Positions 47,637-57,390 are shown, counted from the first letter of the stretch. The stretch is 64,000 nt of DNA from Cyclobacteriaceae bacterium (GCA_958296015.1 CATQIH010000044.1:24788-88787); one strand, 5' to 3'. Notes: generated by a model from the sequence alone, not told the origin. Numbers and translations: made by a program.

Positions 47637-48815
47637 ATGCAATCTTCACCTAATACGATAAAGTCAGCGAGAGTAGCGGTATCTGCCATGTTTTTGGTGA
47701 ATGGTACTGGCTTTGCCACCTGGGTACCGCACATTCCTTACGTGCAGCAGAAGTTTAGCCTGTCAGAAAGTGCGCTGGGCTTTTGCCTGCTGAGTATTGC
47801 TGCGGGTGCGCTGGTCTCTATGCCATTCACAGGCGTGCTGGTTTCCAGGTTTGGCAGCAAAGTAATTCTTAAAATCATTCCAGTCGTATATTGCCTGATC
47901 TTACCAATGATGGTTGTTGCACCTACCCTTTTTTCGTTCGTTGCTGCGCTGTTTCTCTTTGGTGCCAGCAACGGCATGATGGATGTAGCCATGAATGCGC
48001 ACGGTGTGCTGGTAGAAAAAAAGCTAGGCAAAACTGTCATGTCCTCTTTTCACGGACTGTTTAGTCTGGGCGGCCTGATCGGTGCATCCATTGCCGCACT
48101 GATGCTTTCCTCTGGCTTGTCTCCTGTGGTGCATACGCTGATTATGGCGGCTGTTTTGCTGGTTTTAGCCTTGAGTACTGTCAGTCGCCTGCTACCCAAA
48201 GAAGCAGAGGTAACAAACAAGGCTACCTCTGAAGAGCCTGTATTTGTGAAACCTACCGGTCCGTTGCTGGGCCTGGGACTGATGGCATTTTTTATCCTGA
48301 TGGTAGAAGGAGCGATGGGCGACTGGACTGCTATTTATATTGAAAACTTTCCGGAAGTTACTGCTGCCCTGGCGGCGGCTGGCTTTGCGGCTTACTCACT
48401 GACGATGGCTATTGGCAGACTGACAGGAGATTTTGTCATTCACAGAATAGGAAAAGTGGTGGTTGTACGCTATGGCATCCTGATTTCGGCCGGTGGCCTG
48501 TTGCTGGCTGCCCTTACTACTTCGGCATGGCTGGCCATTGTTGGATTTGGTCTGGTAGGTATCGGGCTTTCCAATGTGGTGCCTACCCTTTTTGGTGCTG
48601 GCGGCAATGTAGAAGGCATTGACGCTGGAAGAGGCATCGCTGCTGTTACCACCTCCGGATATACCGGGTTTCTGGTAGGGCCACCACTGATTGGTTTTAT
48701 TGCTGATGCCACCAGCCTTTCGGTATCTTTTCTGCTGCTGACCGCCTGCTTTTTACTGGTTTCGTTTTTTGCAAAGATCGTAGCTCCGCAGCCAATAAAG
48801 CACACGCCCGCCTAA
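47637..48815 (+). CDS. MFS transporter (YbjJ/FucP-like)
   Basis: A 392-residue inner-membrane transporter with twelve helices. The N-terminal FLVNGTGFATWVPHIPYVQQKFSLSE and the loop FHGLFSLGGLIGA resemble the YbjJ group of the major facilitator superfamily; the second half has GAMGDWTAIYIEN and GLVGIGLSNVVPTLF. The substrate is unknown, perhaps a sugar or a drug. It is convergent with the WG-repeat gene, the stops being 8 bp apart. Confidence 0.88.
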   Translation: MQSSPNTIKSARVAVSAMFLVNGTGFATWVPHIPYVQQKFSLSESALGFCLLSIAAGALVSMPFTGVLVSRFGSKVILKIIPVVYCLILPMMVVAPTLFSFVAALFLFGASNGMMDVAMNAHGVLVEKKLGKTVMSSFHGLFSLGGLIGASIAALMLSSGLSPVVHTLIMAAVLLVLALSTVSRLLPKEAEVTNKATSEEPVFVKPTGPLLGLGLMAFFILMVEGAMGDWTAIYIENFPEVTAALAAAGFAAYSLTMAIGRLTGDFVIHRIGKVVVVRYGILISAGGLLLAALTTSAWLAIVGFGLVGIGLSNVVPTLFGAGGNVEGIDAGRGIAAVTTSGYTGFLVGPPLIGFIADATSLSVSFLLLTACFLLVSFFAKIVAPQPIKHTPA

Positions 48816-48822
48816 ACTGGCT

Positions 48823-51126
48823 TTATCTTCCATGATCGGCAGTGACACTAACCTGTTGCCAGCCTGTGCTTTTCAGGGCCAGATATACGTTGTTGTATTC
48901 GTCGTAGATCAGATCGTCGTAAACGAGCGGAATAGTGCTGCGGCCATCTACTGTCAGAAGGCCATATTTTTCTCCCCGGGTGATGATGACATAACCATTG
49001 CCCAGATCATCCAGCGTATCGTATTTCGGATAGATAAGTGCCCTACCAGCTTTGCTGACCAACCCTACCTGGTATCCGTTTTCTACAGCGCGTGCTACCA
49101 GAAATCGGTCTTGTTTTCCCGGATAGATCTTATCATACTCAATGGATACCACGGTTTCGCCCTTTTTATTGACCATACCATACTTGCTGTCTTTTTTTAC
49201 CACGGCAAGCCCGGCACTGAAAGGATACGCCCGCTCAAACTGAGGCTGCACGACCAGTCGTTCTGCCTTGTCGATGTAACCCCAGCGGCCTAGCAAAGAA
49301 ATGGCAGCCATACCGCTTTTATAATGTGTGATAGAATCATAGCGGTTGGCTATACGCAGACGGCCCAGCGTATCTACAAAACCGAATTTATCTTCTATTT
49401 TAGCACCAAAGTAAGTCTCGCTCATCTCATGGAGTTCCTGAAAATTATTTTTGAGATCTACCAGTACTTTTCCATGTCTGTTCAGAATACCGCTTTTGCC
49501 CTCTTTGATAAACACATAAGCTGTATTTTCCTGCAAGGCAGAGATAGAGTCGTATTTAGTTTCCAGCATACGCTTGCCATCATAGCTGATGAGTCCGCAT
49601 TTATTCTGGTCATTGATCTCCCAGACACTGTTGCCGTTGTCGGCTAACCGGGCATCTGATACATACAGTTCATTTCCTTCATTGTCTACCAGGCCATATT
49701 TGGCAGAAGCATAGTTGTGTGGCTTGGTATGAAAAATGAAGAGCTGATCGTGAATACGCTCCAGTTGCAAGGGTGCACTATTGTATTTGAACGGTCTGAT
49801 AATCCAGTTGCCCTGATTGTCTATCACGCCCTGTCCGTCGATGAAGCTTACCTGAGCACGCTGGTGATGGAAGGGTTCTGCTTCTAGGTACTGGCAGGCG
49901 ATTGCTTCGCTTCCCTCTTGGTCAACATAGCCCCAATGGTCTCTGCGTTTTGCCAGGAAATATCCCTCGCTGTTCTTTTTCAGCGACTGATACGCATACA
50001 ATGTGATCTTTTTGCCAGCTTCGTTAAAAATTGACCAGGCACTTTCTCCAGCCGGTGTCTTTTTACAGGCCAGTATATAAGTGCTGTCTATGACCAGCGA
50101 ATCATATTCCGGTTGCAAAATCACCTGGTTGGTGTCGGACTTGCTGCGCAGCACGCCATATTGATGTCCATGTGCAATGACGGCAAACTGATCTTGCAAT
50201 GACACAACCCGCCATTGTGCAGGCAGGAGTGGCTTGCCGGTGGTGTCTACAAAAGTCTGAATATTACCAATGGCTACTTCGTATAGATTTTTGCCTGCAG
50301 GAACAATGCTATCGAAAGTGTAGGTACGTACAGGCTTATTCTTTGCGGTCAGCACATGCCATTTGCCAAACGGCAGCACGCTTACCTGTTGCGTATTTTC
50401 AATTTTTACGCGCTTATAGTCAAGCGGAACGGCCAGTGTACCATCTTCTCGGATGATGCCCTGTTTGCCATCTTTGTACACAACTGCCAGGTGATTTTTG
50501 AAGGGAGCAATACTGTCGTAGCCGAAAGTAGTGAGGGCAGTGCCTTCAACATCATATAATGCTACATGCGCTGCCTGGTCGTACACGGCATAGGCAGCAG
50601 GCGATAAGGGGACAATGTTGCTGTATTCAAACCCGATCAGAGCTTTTCCCTTCTGGTTGATGACACCATATATCAGAAAACTCCCTTCAAGTATCGAGGC
50701 AATCAGCTGTTCATCATGTTTTTCCAGAGTACAATAACGAAAGTCCAACTCCTGGTCGCCTTTGGTATTGATCAGGCCAAAGTGAGTGGCATGGTTTTCC
50801 TTTTTGGAAGCAATCAGCAGTTTGTCGCAGAACGGCTGCAGATGGGTAAAAAGTGGTGCTGTAATCTTCTTGTTTTTAATATTGATTACTCCCCACAGGT
50901 TGTTCTCCCGATAGCCGATGGTTTTGGCGTATACGCTGGCAGTGCCCTGGCTCCAGCCCAGATCTTCGTAAATCACCGGGATGATCATATTACCATCATC
51001 ATCGAAGAGTCCTTTTTTAGTACCTTCTTTCACCACGGTAAACTGAGTACCGTCATTGCCAGTGACAGGAAAAGCAGCATGGCAGAAAAGACAGGTAATC
51101 AGCAGCAGTACGTAAACTTTCAACAT
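48823..51126 (-). CDS. WG-repeat secreted protein
   Basis: A 767-residue secreted protein. After a signal peptide (MLKVYVLLLITCLFCHAAF) it is almost wholly WG repeats of about 45-50 residues: GLFDDDGNMIIPVIYEDL, GVINQKGKALIGFEYSNI, GIIREDGTLAVPLDYKRV, GYIDKAERLVVQPQFERA, GMVNKKGETVVSIEYDKI. WG repeats form beta-rich extracellular arrays of unknown function, probably binding. The frame is open to 51294, but that adds 56 residues without signal character, so I start at 51126. Confidence 0.87.
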   Translation of the reverse strand: MLKVYVLLLITCLFCHAAFPVTGNDGTQFTVVKEGTKKGLFDDDGNMIIPVIYEDLGWSQGTASVYAKTIGYRENNLWGVINIKNKKITAPLFTHLQPFCDKLLIASKKENHATHFGLINTKGDQELDFRYCTLEKHDEQLIASILEGSFLIYGVINQKGKALIGFEYSNIVPLSPAAYAVYDQAAHVALYDVEGTALTTFGYDSIAPFKNHLAVVYKDGKQGIIREDGTLAVPLDYKRVKIENTQQVSVLPFGKWHVLTAKNKPVRTYTFDSIVPAGKNLYEVAIGNIQTFVDTTGKPLLPAQWRVVSLQDQFAVIAHGHQYGVLRSKSDTNQVILQPEYDSLVIDSTYILACKKTPAGESAWSIFNEAGKKITLYAYQSLKKNSEGYFLAKRRDHWGYVDQEGSEAIACQYLEAEPFHHQRAQVSFIDGQGVIDNQGNWIIRPFKYNSAPLQLERIHDQLFIFHTKPHNYASAKYGLVDNEGNELYVSDARLADNGNSVWEINDQNKCGLISYDGKRMLETKYDSISALQENTAYVFIKEGKSGILNRHGKVLVDLKNNFQELHEMSETYFGAKIEDKFGFVDTLGRLRIANRYDSITHYKSGMAAISLLGRWGYIDKAERLVVQPQFERAYPFSAGLAVVKKDSKYGMVNKKGETVVSIEYDKIYPGKQDRFLVARAVENGYQVGLVSKAGRALIYPKYDTLDDLGNGYVIITRGEKYGLLTVDGRSTIPLVYDDLIYDEYNNVYLALKSTGWQQVSVTADHGR

Positions 51127-51347
51127 AGGAAAACGGATCAAAGACTTTGTGGAACGGGTGATAAATACGGCTGCTGGTGTGCAGACATATGCAATACGAA
51201 AGATCAACTTCTGTAGTATACAAATCTTTTTCCAGTTTTGGTAAAAAGCAAGCGATATGCAAGAATTTAGGATAAATAGTCGGTAAGAAGGCACAAAACA
51301 ACCGATTCCAGGATGAAACCGGTTGACGTTGATACAGGCTTACCTGT

Positions 51348-51806
51348 TTAGTCGCTGGCATACTTTCTTTCCAGATTGTTTACTTCATCGAGCTGTTGCT
51401 GAGACAGGTCGCGTTGCTTTTTAAGTACAGGGAGGAACTCGGCTGGCATTCCGTTCTTTTGAATGAGTTCATCATATGCCTGAATGGATTTTCTTTCAGC
51501 CTTTGCGCAATTTTTTAAAATACCTGCTTCATTTCTTTCTACAATAATGGCTGCAAAATCATTCCAAAAGCGGTCATTGTCAGAAGAAAGGGTTGTGCCG
51601 GCGGTAGCATCCTCTCCCCTGTTGTTCAGTTCACTTTTGAGGGTAGCGACAAATTGCTCGTGTTTTTCTGCTGCTTTGCTGAAAAACACCCTGAGCGGTT
51701 CATTGTGTACATTTTTAGCGGCATTGTGGTAAGATTCCACCACACTGTTGGTGCTTTTTAATAGTGCTACCAGCAAACTGCTGATATCTTTTTCGGAATT
51801 TTCCAT
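51348..51806 (-). CDS. Four-helix-bundle stress protein (PA2169/DUF2383 family)
   Basis: A 152-residue helical protein beginning MENSEKDISSLLVALLKSTN. Residues about 1-110 form the ferritin-like helical bundle of DUF2383 (ESYHNAAKNVHNEPLRVFFSKAAEKHEQF). It is short, charged and without signal peptide. Members are often co-induced with stress and their role is unknown. The open frame begins at 51890, but the family N-terminus matches the Met at 51806. Confidence 0.83.
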   Translation of the reverse strand: MENSEKDISSLLVALLKSTNSVVESYHNAAKNVHNEPLRVFFSKAAEKHEQFVATLKSELNNRGEDATAGTTLSSDNDRFWNDFAAIIVERNEAGILKNCAKAERKSIQAYDELIQKNGMPAEFLPVLKKQRDLSQQQLDEVNNLERKYASD

Positions 51807-51890
51807 GTTAGATATGTTTATAAAGTAATAGTATTGACAACCCGCAAACCCGCTTTTTGTGTAGAAAAACTGCGAAATCCTATGGTTCAT

Positions 51891-52407
51891 TGTCAGGCAA
51901 CAGCCATCTTTTCAGCTAAAACAGCGAAAATTACCGGCTATCTCACTGAAAACCTCTTTTACGCACTTGTGCGCCTGTCTTCTATTTGATCGCGAATATT
52001 ACCCTCTTTTCAAAAAAGCTTATTTGGTTTTGCTATTGAGTCTGCTGTCTGTGCTATATGCATTACTCAAAGATGGAATTAATTTCAACTTACTGAAAAT
52101 CAACACTTTATGCTATTGCAATCTTCCAAATGCGAGGTTTACAATCATATTTCAGCGACGTAGGCTTTCCTGAAAATTGTACAAAACAAGGATAATATTT
52201 TTGTGCAAAGGTTCTTTCATCACTTGCTGATATGGCTCACCTTTACTTCTACCCTATTTATTCGTCCGTAATTTCTTAGAATATTACATCGTAGCTTTAG
52301 GCCATTTGATAGAAAATGAATGCACCATAAATTGCCAATATTTATTTTTCGAAAATTAAATTATTCATCACGCTTTTACTTGCTGAAGCCTATAGTTTAT
52401 ACATGTT
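51891..52407 (+). promoter_or_regulatory. Long intergenic region upstream of the PorE-like gene
   Basis: About 520 bp without a convincing gene. An open frame at 51967-52173 has odd composition and no recognisable features. TATTTTTG at 52196-52203 matches the -7 consensus with a TTG at 52177-52179, a spacer slightly short of usual. If used, the leader of the OmpA-family gene would be about 200 nt. Confidence 0.35.
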
Positions 52408-54603
52408 ATGATCAGAAAAGCGCTTATTGGTTTTGTTTACTTACTTATAACCACAGGCAATATTGCACTGGCGCAGGATGTTGATGCAAATCAGGAACTA
52501 GCCCGGCAGTTGCTCGAGATTGGTGACGAGATTTATTATCAGCAAAAAGCTCCTGAGGTTGCCAAAGAACAATATGTTGCCGCAGCACAGGCCGACCCGG
52601 ATAATATTCGTGCCAACTATATGGCGGGTAAACTCATCACAGAAACCATCAACAAACAGGAAGCCACGCCCTACTTCCTCAAAGTCTACAGCCTGAATCC
52701 CAAATTTCGTTTCGACATTCTCTATGCTATTGGCCGCGCCTATCAGTATGGGCAGGAATTTGAAAAAGCCATAGAGTATTATAATCTATACACCCAAAAG
52801 CTTGAACAGGAAAGCGACTACAGAGGCGATGACAAGATTCCGTTGAGCCAGGTGCAGCGAAGGATGTACGAATCTGAAAACGGGATAGAATATATGCAGA
52901 ATGCCCGTAATTTTTCTATTGTAAATATCGGAGAAGTGATCAACTCCAACAGCCTGGATTACGCGCCGGTGGTGAATGCCGATGAGACCATGATGATCTT
53001 TACTTCCCGCAGAAGAGATGGCAACCTGAACGAAAACGTGTATGATGATAACTTTCCGTACGAAGATATTTTTATTTCTTACAAAAAGGATGGTCAATGG
53101 CAACCGGCAGAAAATATTGGCAATACGGTTAATACGCTTTACTTTGAATCGAGCAGTGCGCTTTCTGCCAACGGTCAGCAACTGTATATTTACCGTGACG
53201 AAAACAATGGCGACCTGTTCGTCTCCGATCGTAAGAGCGACAACACCTGGTCTACACCACAGCCGCTGAGCAGCAACATCAACTCCAGTTATTCTGAAAA
53301 CTCTGTTTCCATTTCTCCCGATGGACAAACGCTCTACTTCTCCAGCAACCGCCCCGGCGGTTATGGTGGTATCGACATCTACAAATGTGAAAAAGACCGC
53401 AGGGGCGTGTGGGGCAGGGTAACTAACCTGGGCGATGCTATTAATACGCCATTTGACGAAGATGGTGTATTTATCGACCACGATGGCAAAACGCTTTATT
53501 TCAGTAGCCGCGGGCACAAAGGCATCGGTGGATATGATATTTACAAATCGACCTACGATGAGGAAAATAACCAATGGTCGGCTCCTGTCAACCTGGGTTA
53601 CCCGATCAATACGCCGGACGATGACATCTATTTTGTGAGTACCAAAGATGGAAAAAGAGGTTACTACGCCACGGTAAGAAACGGTGGGCTGGGTTACCTG
53701 GACATCTATATGGTAGAAATTCCGGATATGACGGCCAATGTGAGCAGTAAACTGGACAAGCAAAATGCGAAAGACCTTACTACAGAGAAACAGCAGACGA
53801 CCAAAACTATTGAAAAGGTAGCTGTAAAGCCTACAACGCCTCCGGTCACCCAGGAAGAAGCGCCTCCTGTTGCTGCTAAAGAAACTCCTGCTGCTCCTAT
53901 GGTTACTACCACCCCTGTAACTGACGAATCATTGCAGCCGGTGCGGCTTTTACTGAAAGTAGAAGACAGGCAAACAGCAGCTGCGCTGGGCAGCAAGGTG
54001 AAACTAAAGAGCAGCACCGGCAACCGGGAACACCTGCCAACACAGGTAGCTGAAGGCATTTACCAGTTTGAGATTCAGCAGGATAAGGCGCAGCAATATA
54101 TGCTGTCGGTAGAGTCGCCAGGCTACATGTTCAAAAGTATGAAGATGGAAATTCCTGCGGCAAAAGCCGACGTGCAGGAGTTCAGAAAGAAAATCGGGTT
54201 GGATCGTGTAGCGGAAGGTTACCGGATGGTGCTTGACTTTATCTACTTTGATTTCAACAGTGCCAACCTAAAGGAAGAATCACGGGATGGCTTGCAGAGC
54301 ATACAATCTTTTTTGGAAAGTAACCAAAATACGACCATAGAAATTGCCGGTCATACCGATAACTGGGGACCACGTGCCTACAACAAAGACCTGTCACAAA
54401 AACGCGCCCAGGCGATTGTAGACTACCTGGTGAAGCAAGGCATAGAGGCTCCCAGGCTGATTGCGCGAGGTTATGGCGAAGCGCAACCTCTCGCCTCTAA
54501 TGATGATGAAGCAGAAGGAAGAGAACTCAACCGCCGGGTAGAACTGCGGGTCATCAGCAACCGCGAACCCCAGCTGAGCAACAAAGTACAGGAAGAGTTT
54601 TAA
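52408..54603 (+). CDS. PorE-like OmpA-family protein (TPR, WD40-like, CRD, OmpA)
   Basis: A 731-residue envelope protein. Signal peptide (to LAQ), TPR-like repeats (about 30-135), a PD40/WD40-like propeller (about 175-445; repeats FTSRRRDGN, YFSSNRPGGYGGIDIYK, YFSSRGHKGIGGYDIYK), a Pro/Thr-rich linker (about 460-500), a carboxypeptidase-D-like domain (about 510-590) and a C-terminal OmpA peptidoglycan-binding domain (about 610-720; IEIAGHTDNWG, LSQKRAQAIVDYL, ARGYGEAQPL, NRRVELRV). This order equals that of the T9SS accessory PorE. The neighbouring porT strengthens the link to type IX secretion, but Cytophagales carry many such proteins. Confidence 0.87.
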   Translation: MIRKALIGFVYLLITTGNIALAQDVDANQELARQLLEIGDEIYYQQKAPEVAKEQYVAAAQADPDNIRANYMAGKLITETINKQEATPYFLKVYSLNPKFRFDILYAIGRAYQYGQEFEKAIEYYNLYTQKLEQESDYRGDDKIPLSQVQRRMYESENGIEYMQNARNFSIVNIGEVINSNSLDYAPVVNADETMMIFTSRRRDGNLNENVYDDNFPYEDIFISYKKDGQWQPAENIGNTVNTLYFESSSALSANGQQLYIYRDENNGDLFVSDRKSDNTWSTPQPLSSNINSSYSENSVSISPDGQTLYFSSNRPGGYGGIDIYKCEKDRRGVWGRVTNLGDAINTPFDEDGVFIDHDGKTLYFSSRGHKGIGGYDIYKSTYDEENNQWSAPVNLGYPINTPDDDIYFVSTKDGKRGYYATVRNGGLGYLDIYMVEIPDMTANVSSKLDKQNAKDLTTEKQQTTKTIEKVAVKPTTPPVTQEEAPPVAAKETPAAPMVTTTPVTDESLQPVRLLLKVEDRQTAAALGSKVKLKSSTGNREHLPTQVAEGIYQFEIQQDKAQQYMLSVESPGYMFKSMKMEIPAAKADVQEFRKKIGLDRVAEGYRMVLDFIYFDFNSANLKEESRDGLQSIQSFLESNQNTTIEIAGHTDNWGPRAYNKDLSQKRAQAIVDYLVKQGIEAPRLIARGYGEAQPLASNDDEAEGRELNRRVELRVISNREPQLSNKVQEEF

Positions 54604-54604
54604 G

Positions 54605-54636
54605 TTGAGCAAAGTGGTAAATATTATTTACCTTTG
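54605..54636 (+). promoter_or_regulatory. Candidate ubiE promoter
   Basis: TTG at 54605-54607 and TACCTTTG at 54629-54636, with a 21-nt spacer, match the Bacteroidota consensus. The box ends five bases before the ubiE ATG, so the transcript would be leaderless or nearly so unless read-through from the upstream gene is used. Confidence 0.55.
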
Positions 54637-54641
54637 CTCCA

Positions 54642-55364
54642 ATGGCAGTTTTACCTTATAAAGATCAGACACAAAGCAAAACAGAGCAGGTAGCCACGAT
54701 GTTTGACAACATCAGCAAACGTTATGACCTGCTCAACCACCTTCTGAGCCTCGGCATTGATATCTACTGGCGCAAGCGCGCCATCAACTTGCTGCGGGGC
54801 GAAAAGCCAAAAGCCATACTGGATATTGCCACTGGCACCGGCGACTTTGCCATAGAAGCACTTTCTCTTGACCCCGACAAAATTATCGGAGTAGATATTT
54901 CTGAGGGTATGCTGGCTATAGGTAGGCAAAAACTCCTGAAGCAGCACCTGGACCATAAGATAGAACTTTGCACGGGCGATTCGGAAAGATTACTTTTTGA
55001 GGATAATATTTTTGATGCCGTCATCGTTGCTTTTGGAGTAAGGAACTTCGAGCACCTTGAACAAGGACTGGCCGATATGTACCGCGTATTGAAACCGGGT
55101 GGCATGGTGGTTATTCTGGAATTCTCCAAACCTACAAAGTTTCCGCTCAAGCAGCTTTACAACTTTTATTTCACATACATACTTCCTTCAATAGGACGTT
55201 TAATATCAAAAGATCAGTCAGCATACACCTATCTGCCTGAGTCGGTACGGGCCTTTCCGGATGGAAAAGCCATGCTGGAGGTACTCAATAAGGTGGGCTA
55301 TAAAAACACAATATGCAGGTCACTCACATTTGGCATCAGTTCTATTTACACCGGAAAAAAATAG
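54642..55364 (+). CDS. ubiE: Demethylmenaquinone methyltransferase UbiE/MenG
   Basis: A 240-residue SAM-dependent methyltransferase for the last step of menaquinone synthesis. Motifs: FDNISKRYDLLNHLLSLG at the start, ILDIATGTGDFAIEA (SAM loop), IGVDISEGMLAIG, FDAVIVAFGVRNFE and LKPGGMVVILEFSKP. The C-terminal [16 protein letters not shown] is diagnostic. It is 38 bp downstream of the PorE-like gene and its 3' end overlaps porT by 52 bp, a classic Bacteroidota pairing. Confidence 0.96.
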   Translation: MAVLPYKDQTQSKTEQVATMFDNISKRYDLLNHLLSLGIDIYWRKRAINLLRGEKPKAILDIATGTGDFAIEALSLDPDKIIGVDISEGMLAIGRQKLLKQHLDHKIELCTGDSERLLFEDNIFDAVIVAFGVRNFEHLEQGLADMYRVLKPGGMVVILEFSKPTKFPLKQLYNFYFTYILPSIGRLISKDQSAYTYLPESVRAFPDGKAMLEVLNKVGYKNTICRSLTFGISSIYTGKK

Positions 55365-56059
55365 CATTCTTACTGCTCTTTTTCATCGCATGTATTCCGC
55401 CGCTACAGGCACAGAAACAGCGGAAATACGAAAAGACCGAGAACCTGCCCAACTACGATAACCGCAGGTTGCACTATGGGTTTCTGATCGGTATGCACTC
55501 TTCCGCCTACCGGGTAAAGTATTCGGATGCTTTTCTGGCCAATGACTCACTGCACTCCATCACAGCACCTAATTCCTTTGGCTTTTCTCTGGGCCTGATC
55601 GCCAACCTGCGGCTGGCCGATTACCTGGACCTGCGCTTTTTGCCGGAGGTAGTATTTTATGAAAATAGCTTGAATTATAACTCGGTGAAAGGCTCACAGG
55701 CCAGCACCAATCAGCAACTCATAGAAGCTACGTTTGTAGAATTCCCGTTACTGCTGAAGTATAAATCTGTTCGCAGGGGCAACAGCCGGTTTTACCTGAT
55801 AGGAGGCGTAGAGCCTGGCATTGAAGCCACCGGCAAGAAAGAAGATAGCGAAGGTGATCGCCTGATTGTGAGTAGCACCAACCTGTCTTTGCAACTGGGC
55901 TTTGGCATGGACGTTTATTTCCCACTCTTCAAATTTGCGCCTGAAATCCGTTTCTCAAGAGGGCTGGTCAACAGTCTGGGAGACAAAACCAACCGTTTTG
56001 GGCAGCCCATCGACCGGCTTGTCACCAACACTGTTACTTTGTACTTGTTGTTTGAATAG
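55313..56059 (+). CDS. porT: Type IX secretion protein PorT
   Basis: A 248-residue outer-membrane beta-barrel of the porin superfamily and a component of type IX secretion, through which gliding and CTD-tagged proteins are exported. The N-terminal signal ([17 protein letters not shown]) is followed by [43 protein letters not shown] and the final TVTLYLLFE. The ubiE-porT overlap and the [11 protein letters not shown] motif support the assignment. The first Met lies 52 bp inside ubiE, and no better internal start gives the signal peptide. Confidence 0.87.
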   Translation: MQVTHIWHQFYLHRKKIAFLLLFFIACIPPLQAQKQRKYEKTENLPNYDNRRLHYGFLIGMHSSAYRVKYSDAFLANDSLHSITAPNSFGFSLGLIANLRLADYLDLRFLPEVVFYENSLNYNSVKGSQASTNQQLIEATFVEFPLLLKYKSVRRGNSRFYLIGGVEPGIEATGKKEDSEGDRLIVSSTNLSLQLGFGMDVYFPLFKFAPEIRFSRGLVNSLGDKTNRFGQPIDRLVTNTVTLYLLFE

Positions 56060-56061
56060 CG

Positions 56062-56214
56062 ATGAAACACCGTAAAAAAGCAGACCTTCCCGTCAAAATA
56101 TGCCCGGTTTGCCAGAAGCCCTTCACCTGGCGAAAGAAATGGGAAAAGGTGTGGGATGATGTGGTGTATTGCAGTGAACGGTGCAGGAGACAAAAAGCAT
56201 CACACGCTTCTTAG
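56062..56214 (+). CDS. DUF2256 zinc-ribbon-like small protein
   Basis: A 50-residue protein starting 2 bases after the porT stop: [18 protein letters not shown], then [19 protein letters not shown] and ERCR. It has two CxxC-type pairs (CPVC and CSERC) and the WRKKW...W core of DUF2256. The pairs probably bind zinc. Function unknown; many bacteria keep one copy. Close spacing suggests co-transcription with ubiE-porT. Confidence 0.85.
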   Translation: MKHRKKADLPVKICPVCQKPFTWRKKWEKVWDDVVYCSERCRRQKASHAS

Positions 56215-56257
56215 GCTTTGTTGGCTATATTCTAAATACGTAAATAACTTCCTTGCA

Positions 56258-57037
56258 TTACTTTTTAGACCAGTTGAATAAGTCATAATGGTTCATAAGA
56301 TATTCGCTCTCCGCGCCTGATGCTAATTTTGATTTTACTAAATCAAAATTATCTATTTGGGTTATCACATTGATTATTCTATCTTCAAGGTAGACTTTTC
56401 CATAAAGTTTTTCCTGTAAATTATCGTTTTTAACAAGCCATGCAGGTAGCTCTCCGATCCAATACCTTATTTTCGTGAGATACCAATTATCTTCAGAAGG
56501 GTTAAAAAGATATATATATGTTTTTCCGTAATATTCAGGAACATAATGCGATACTGTGATTGTGTCACTATTGAAGCTAATCTCAACATTAACCGGGTAT
56601 AAGTTGAATAGTGAATCTGCTTTTGGATGCAATTCCAGATAGCTTCGCGTCAGTATGCTGATATAGGGTATAGCCAAATTAGAAAGATCCTTTTTGTAAA
56701 CATATGTCGTATCATTGACCATTTGATATATAGCATAGCGTCTTATGGTCCCATCAGTAAGAGGATAGTTAGAATACCTTAAAACCACATCGCTTTTAGC
56801 GTCTTTATTAAAGTCAAATCCTGTTACTACCTTATCAACTATGTAATTATCAGGTATACAAATTCCCTTGGGAATCGCTTTTTCTATCGATTTATCAGTT
56901 CCTTTTCTATTACAAAAACTGACTTTATCAACTTGAGCCTGACAGCTAAAATTTAGTAGTACTAAATAAGTTAATAGCACGCTAACGTACAGTTGCTTCA
57001 CTTCTAATATTTGCTTCGTCTTCTTGTGCCTCATCAT
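56258..57037 (-). CDS. Candidate immunity protein 2 (secreted, paralog of 60449-61078)
   Basis: A 259-residue secreted protein: hydrophobic N-terminus ending in NFSCQAQ, then the motif FCNRKGTDKSIEKAIPKG and a beta-rich body (GFDFNKDAKSDVVLRY, DTTYVYKKDLSNLAIPYI). It shares with the protein at 60449-61078 the NRK motif after the signal, a FD-N-D-LR pattern and overall length. It follows the remains of a GH19 toxin, and its 5' end overlaps that frame. The longer reading start at 57061 lies in the toxin tail, so I use 57037. Periplasmic location would suit protection against a cell-wall enzyme. Inference, not proof. Confidence 0.6.
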   Translation of the reverse strand: MMRHKKTKQILEVKQLYVSVLLTYLVLLNFSCQAQVDKVSFCNRKGTDKSIEKAIPKGICIPDNYIVDKVVTGFDFNKDAKSDVVLRYSNYPLTDGTIRRYAIYQMVNDTTYVYKKDLSNLAIPYISILTRSYLELHPKADSLFNLYPVNVEISFNSDTITVSHYVPEYYGKTYIYLFNPSEDNWYLTKIRYWIGELPAWLVKNDNLQEKLYGKVYLEDRIINVITQIDNFDLVKSKLASGAESEYLMNHYDLFNWSKK

Positions 57038-57390
57038 TATTACATTTGAATAAGTTTTCATTAGAAGTTAATTGATTGTAACGGGATTTCCTGTCAGGAG
57101 CACCACTTAAGTTTTGGGGCCTTTAGATTTGTTGCTGCTGTTTTCTACTAAAGCACTGTTGGGAAACACCTTATTTAGTCTTATACTGGTAACCGTTGGA
57201 TACCTTCCACACTTTGGCCAGTGAAGTGCGGCTGCGGAACTGGCTGAACACAAAGCCATAGCTGCGCTTCTTGGGCATATAGCCTAGTTTACTTTCTCCT
57301 GACTTTGGCTTTGGATAGATGAAGATATAATCCGTCTCTTTGTCTGTGTCATGGCCTTTAATGTAAATGGTAGCATTATTGTAAGCAAGT
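56982..57390 (-). pseudogene. Remnant module C: metallopeptidase fragment joined to an internally deleted GH19 domain
   Basis: Read on the minus strand: DTDKETDYIFIYPKPKSGES, then KLGYMPKKRSYGFVFSQF and RSRT (57229-57354), identical or close to the metallopeptidase of module A. The homology stops at the Thr. Then, in another frame, KCGRYPTVTSIRLNKVFPNS, similar to KCGKDLTVTLERLKE at the start of the GH19 domain of module A. After a short gap comes DRKSRYNQLTSNENLFKCNND, similar to the GH19 tail DKREIEFNRLMNDESLYKCNED, to a stop at 56982. The middle of the GH19 domain is missing. No usable start. Candidate immunity gene 2 overlaps its end. Confidence 0.7.
57227..57282 (-). repeat. 56-bp core repeat, copy C
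   Basis: Same 56 bases as 60309-60364 and 63237-63292 by eye. In module C the similarity to module A continues only on the higher-coordinate side of this core (to about 57354). Confidence 0.85.

Noticed and set aside
51967..52173. A 68-residue ORF upstream of the PorE-like gene
   Set aside because: No start context, no homology I recognise, and Leu/Tyr-rich content expected from AT-rich intergenic DNA.
52786..53763. A 325-residue open frame antisense to the PorE-like gene
   Set aside because: Rich in His, Val and Ile from reverse-reading propeller repeats, without recognisable domains. Shadow of the plus-strand gene.
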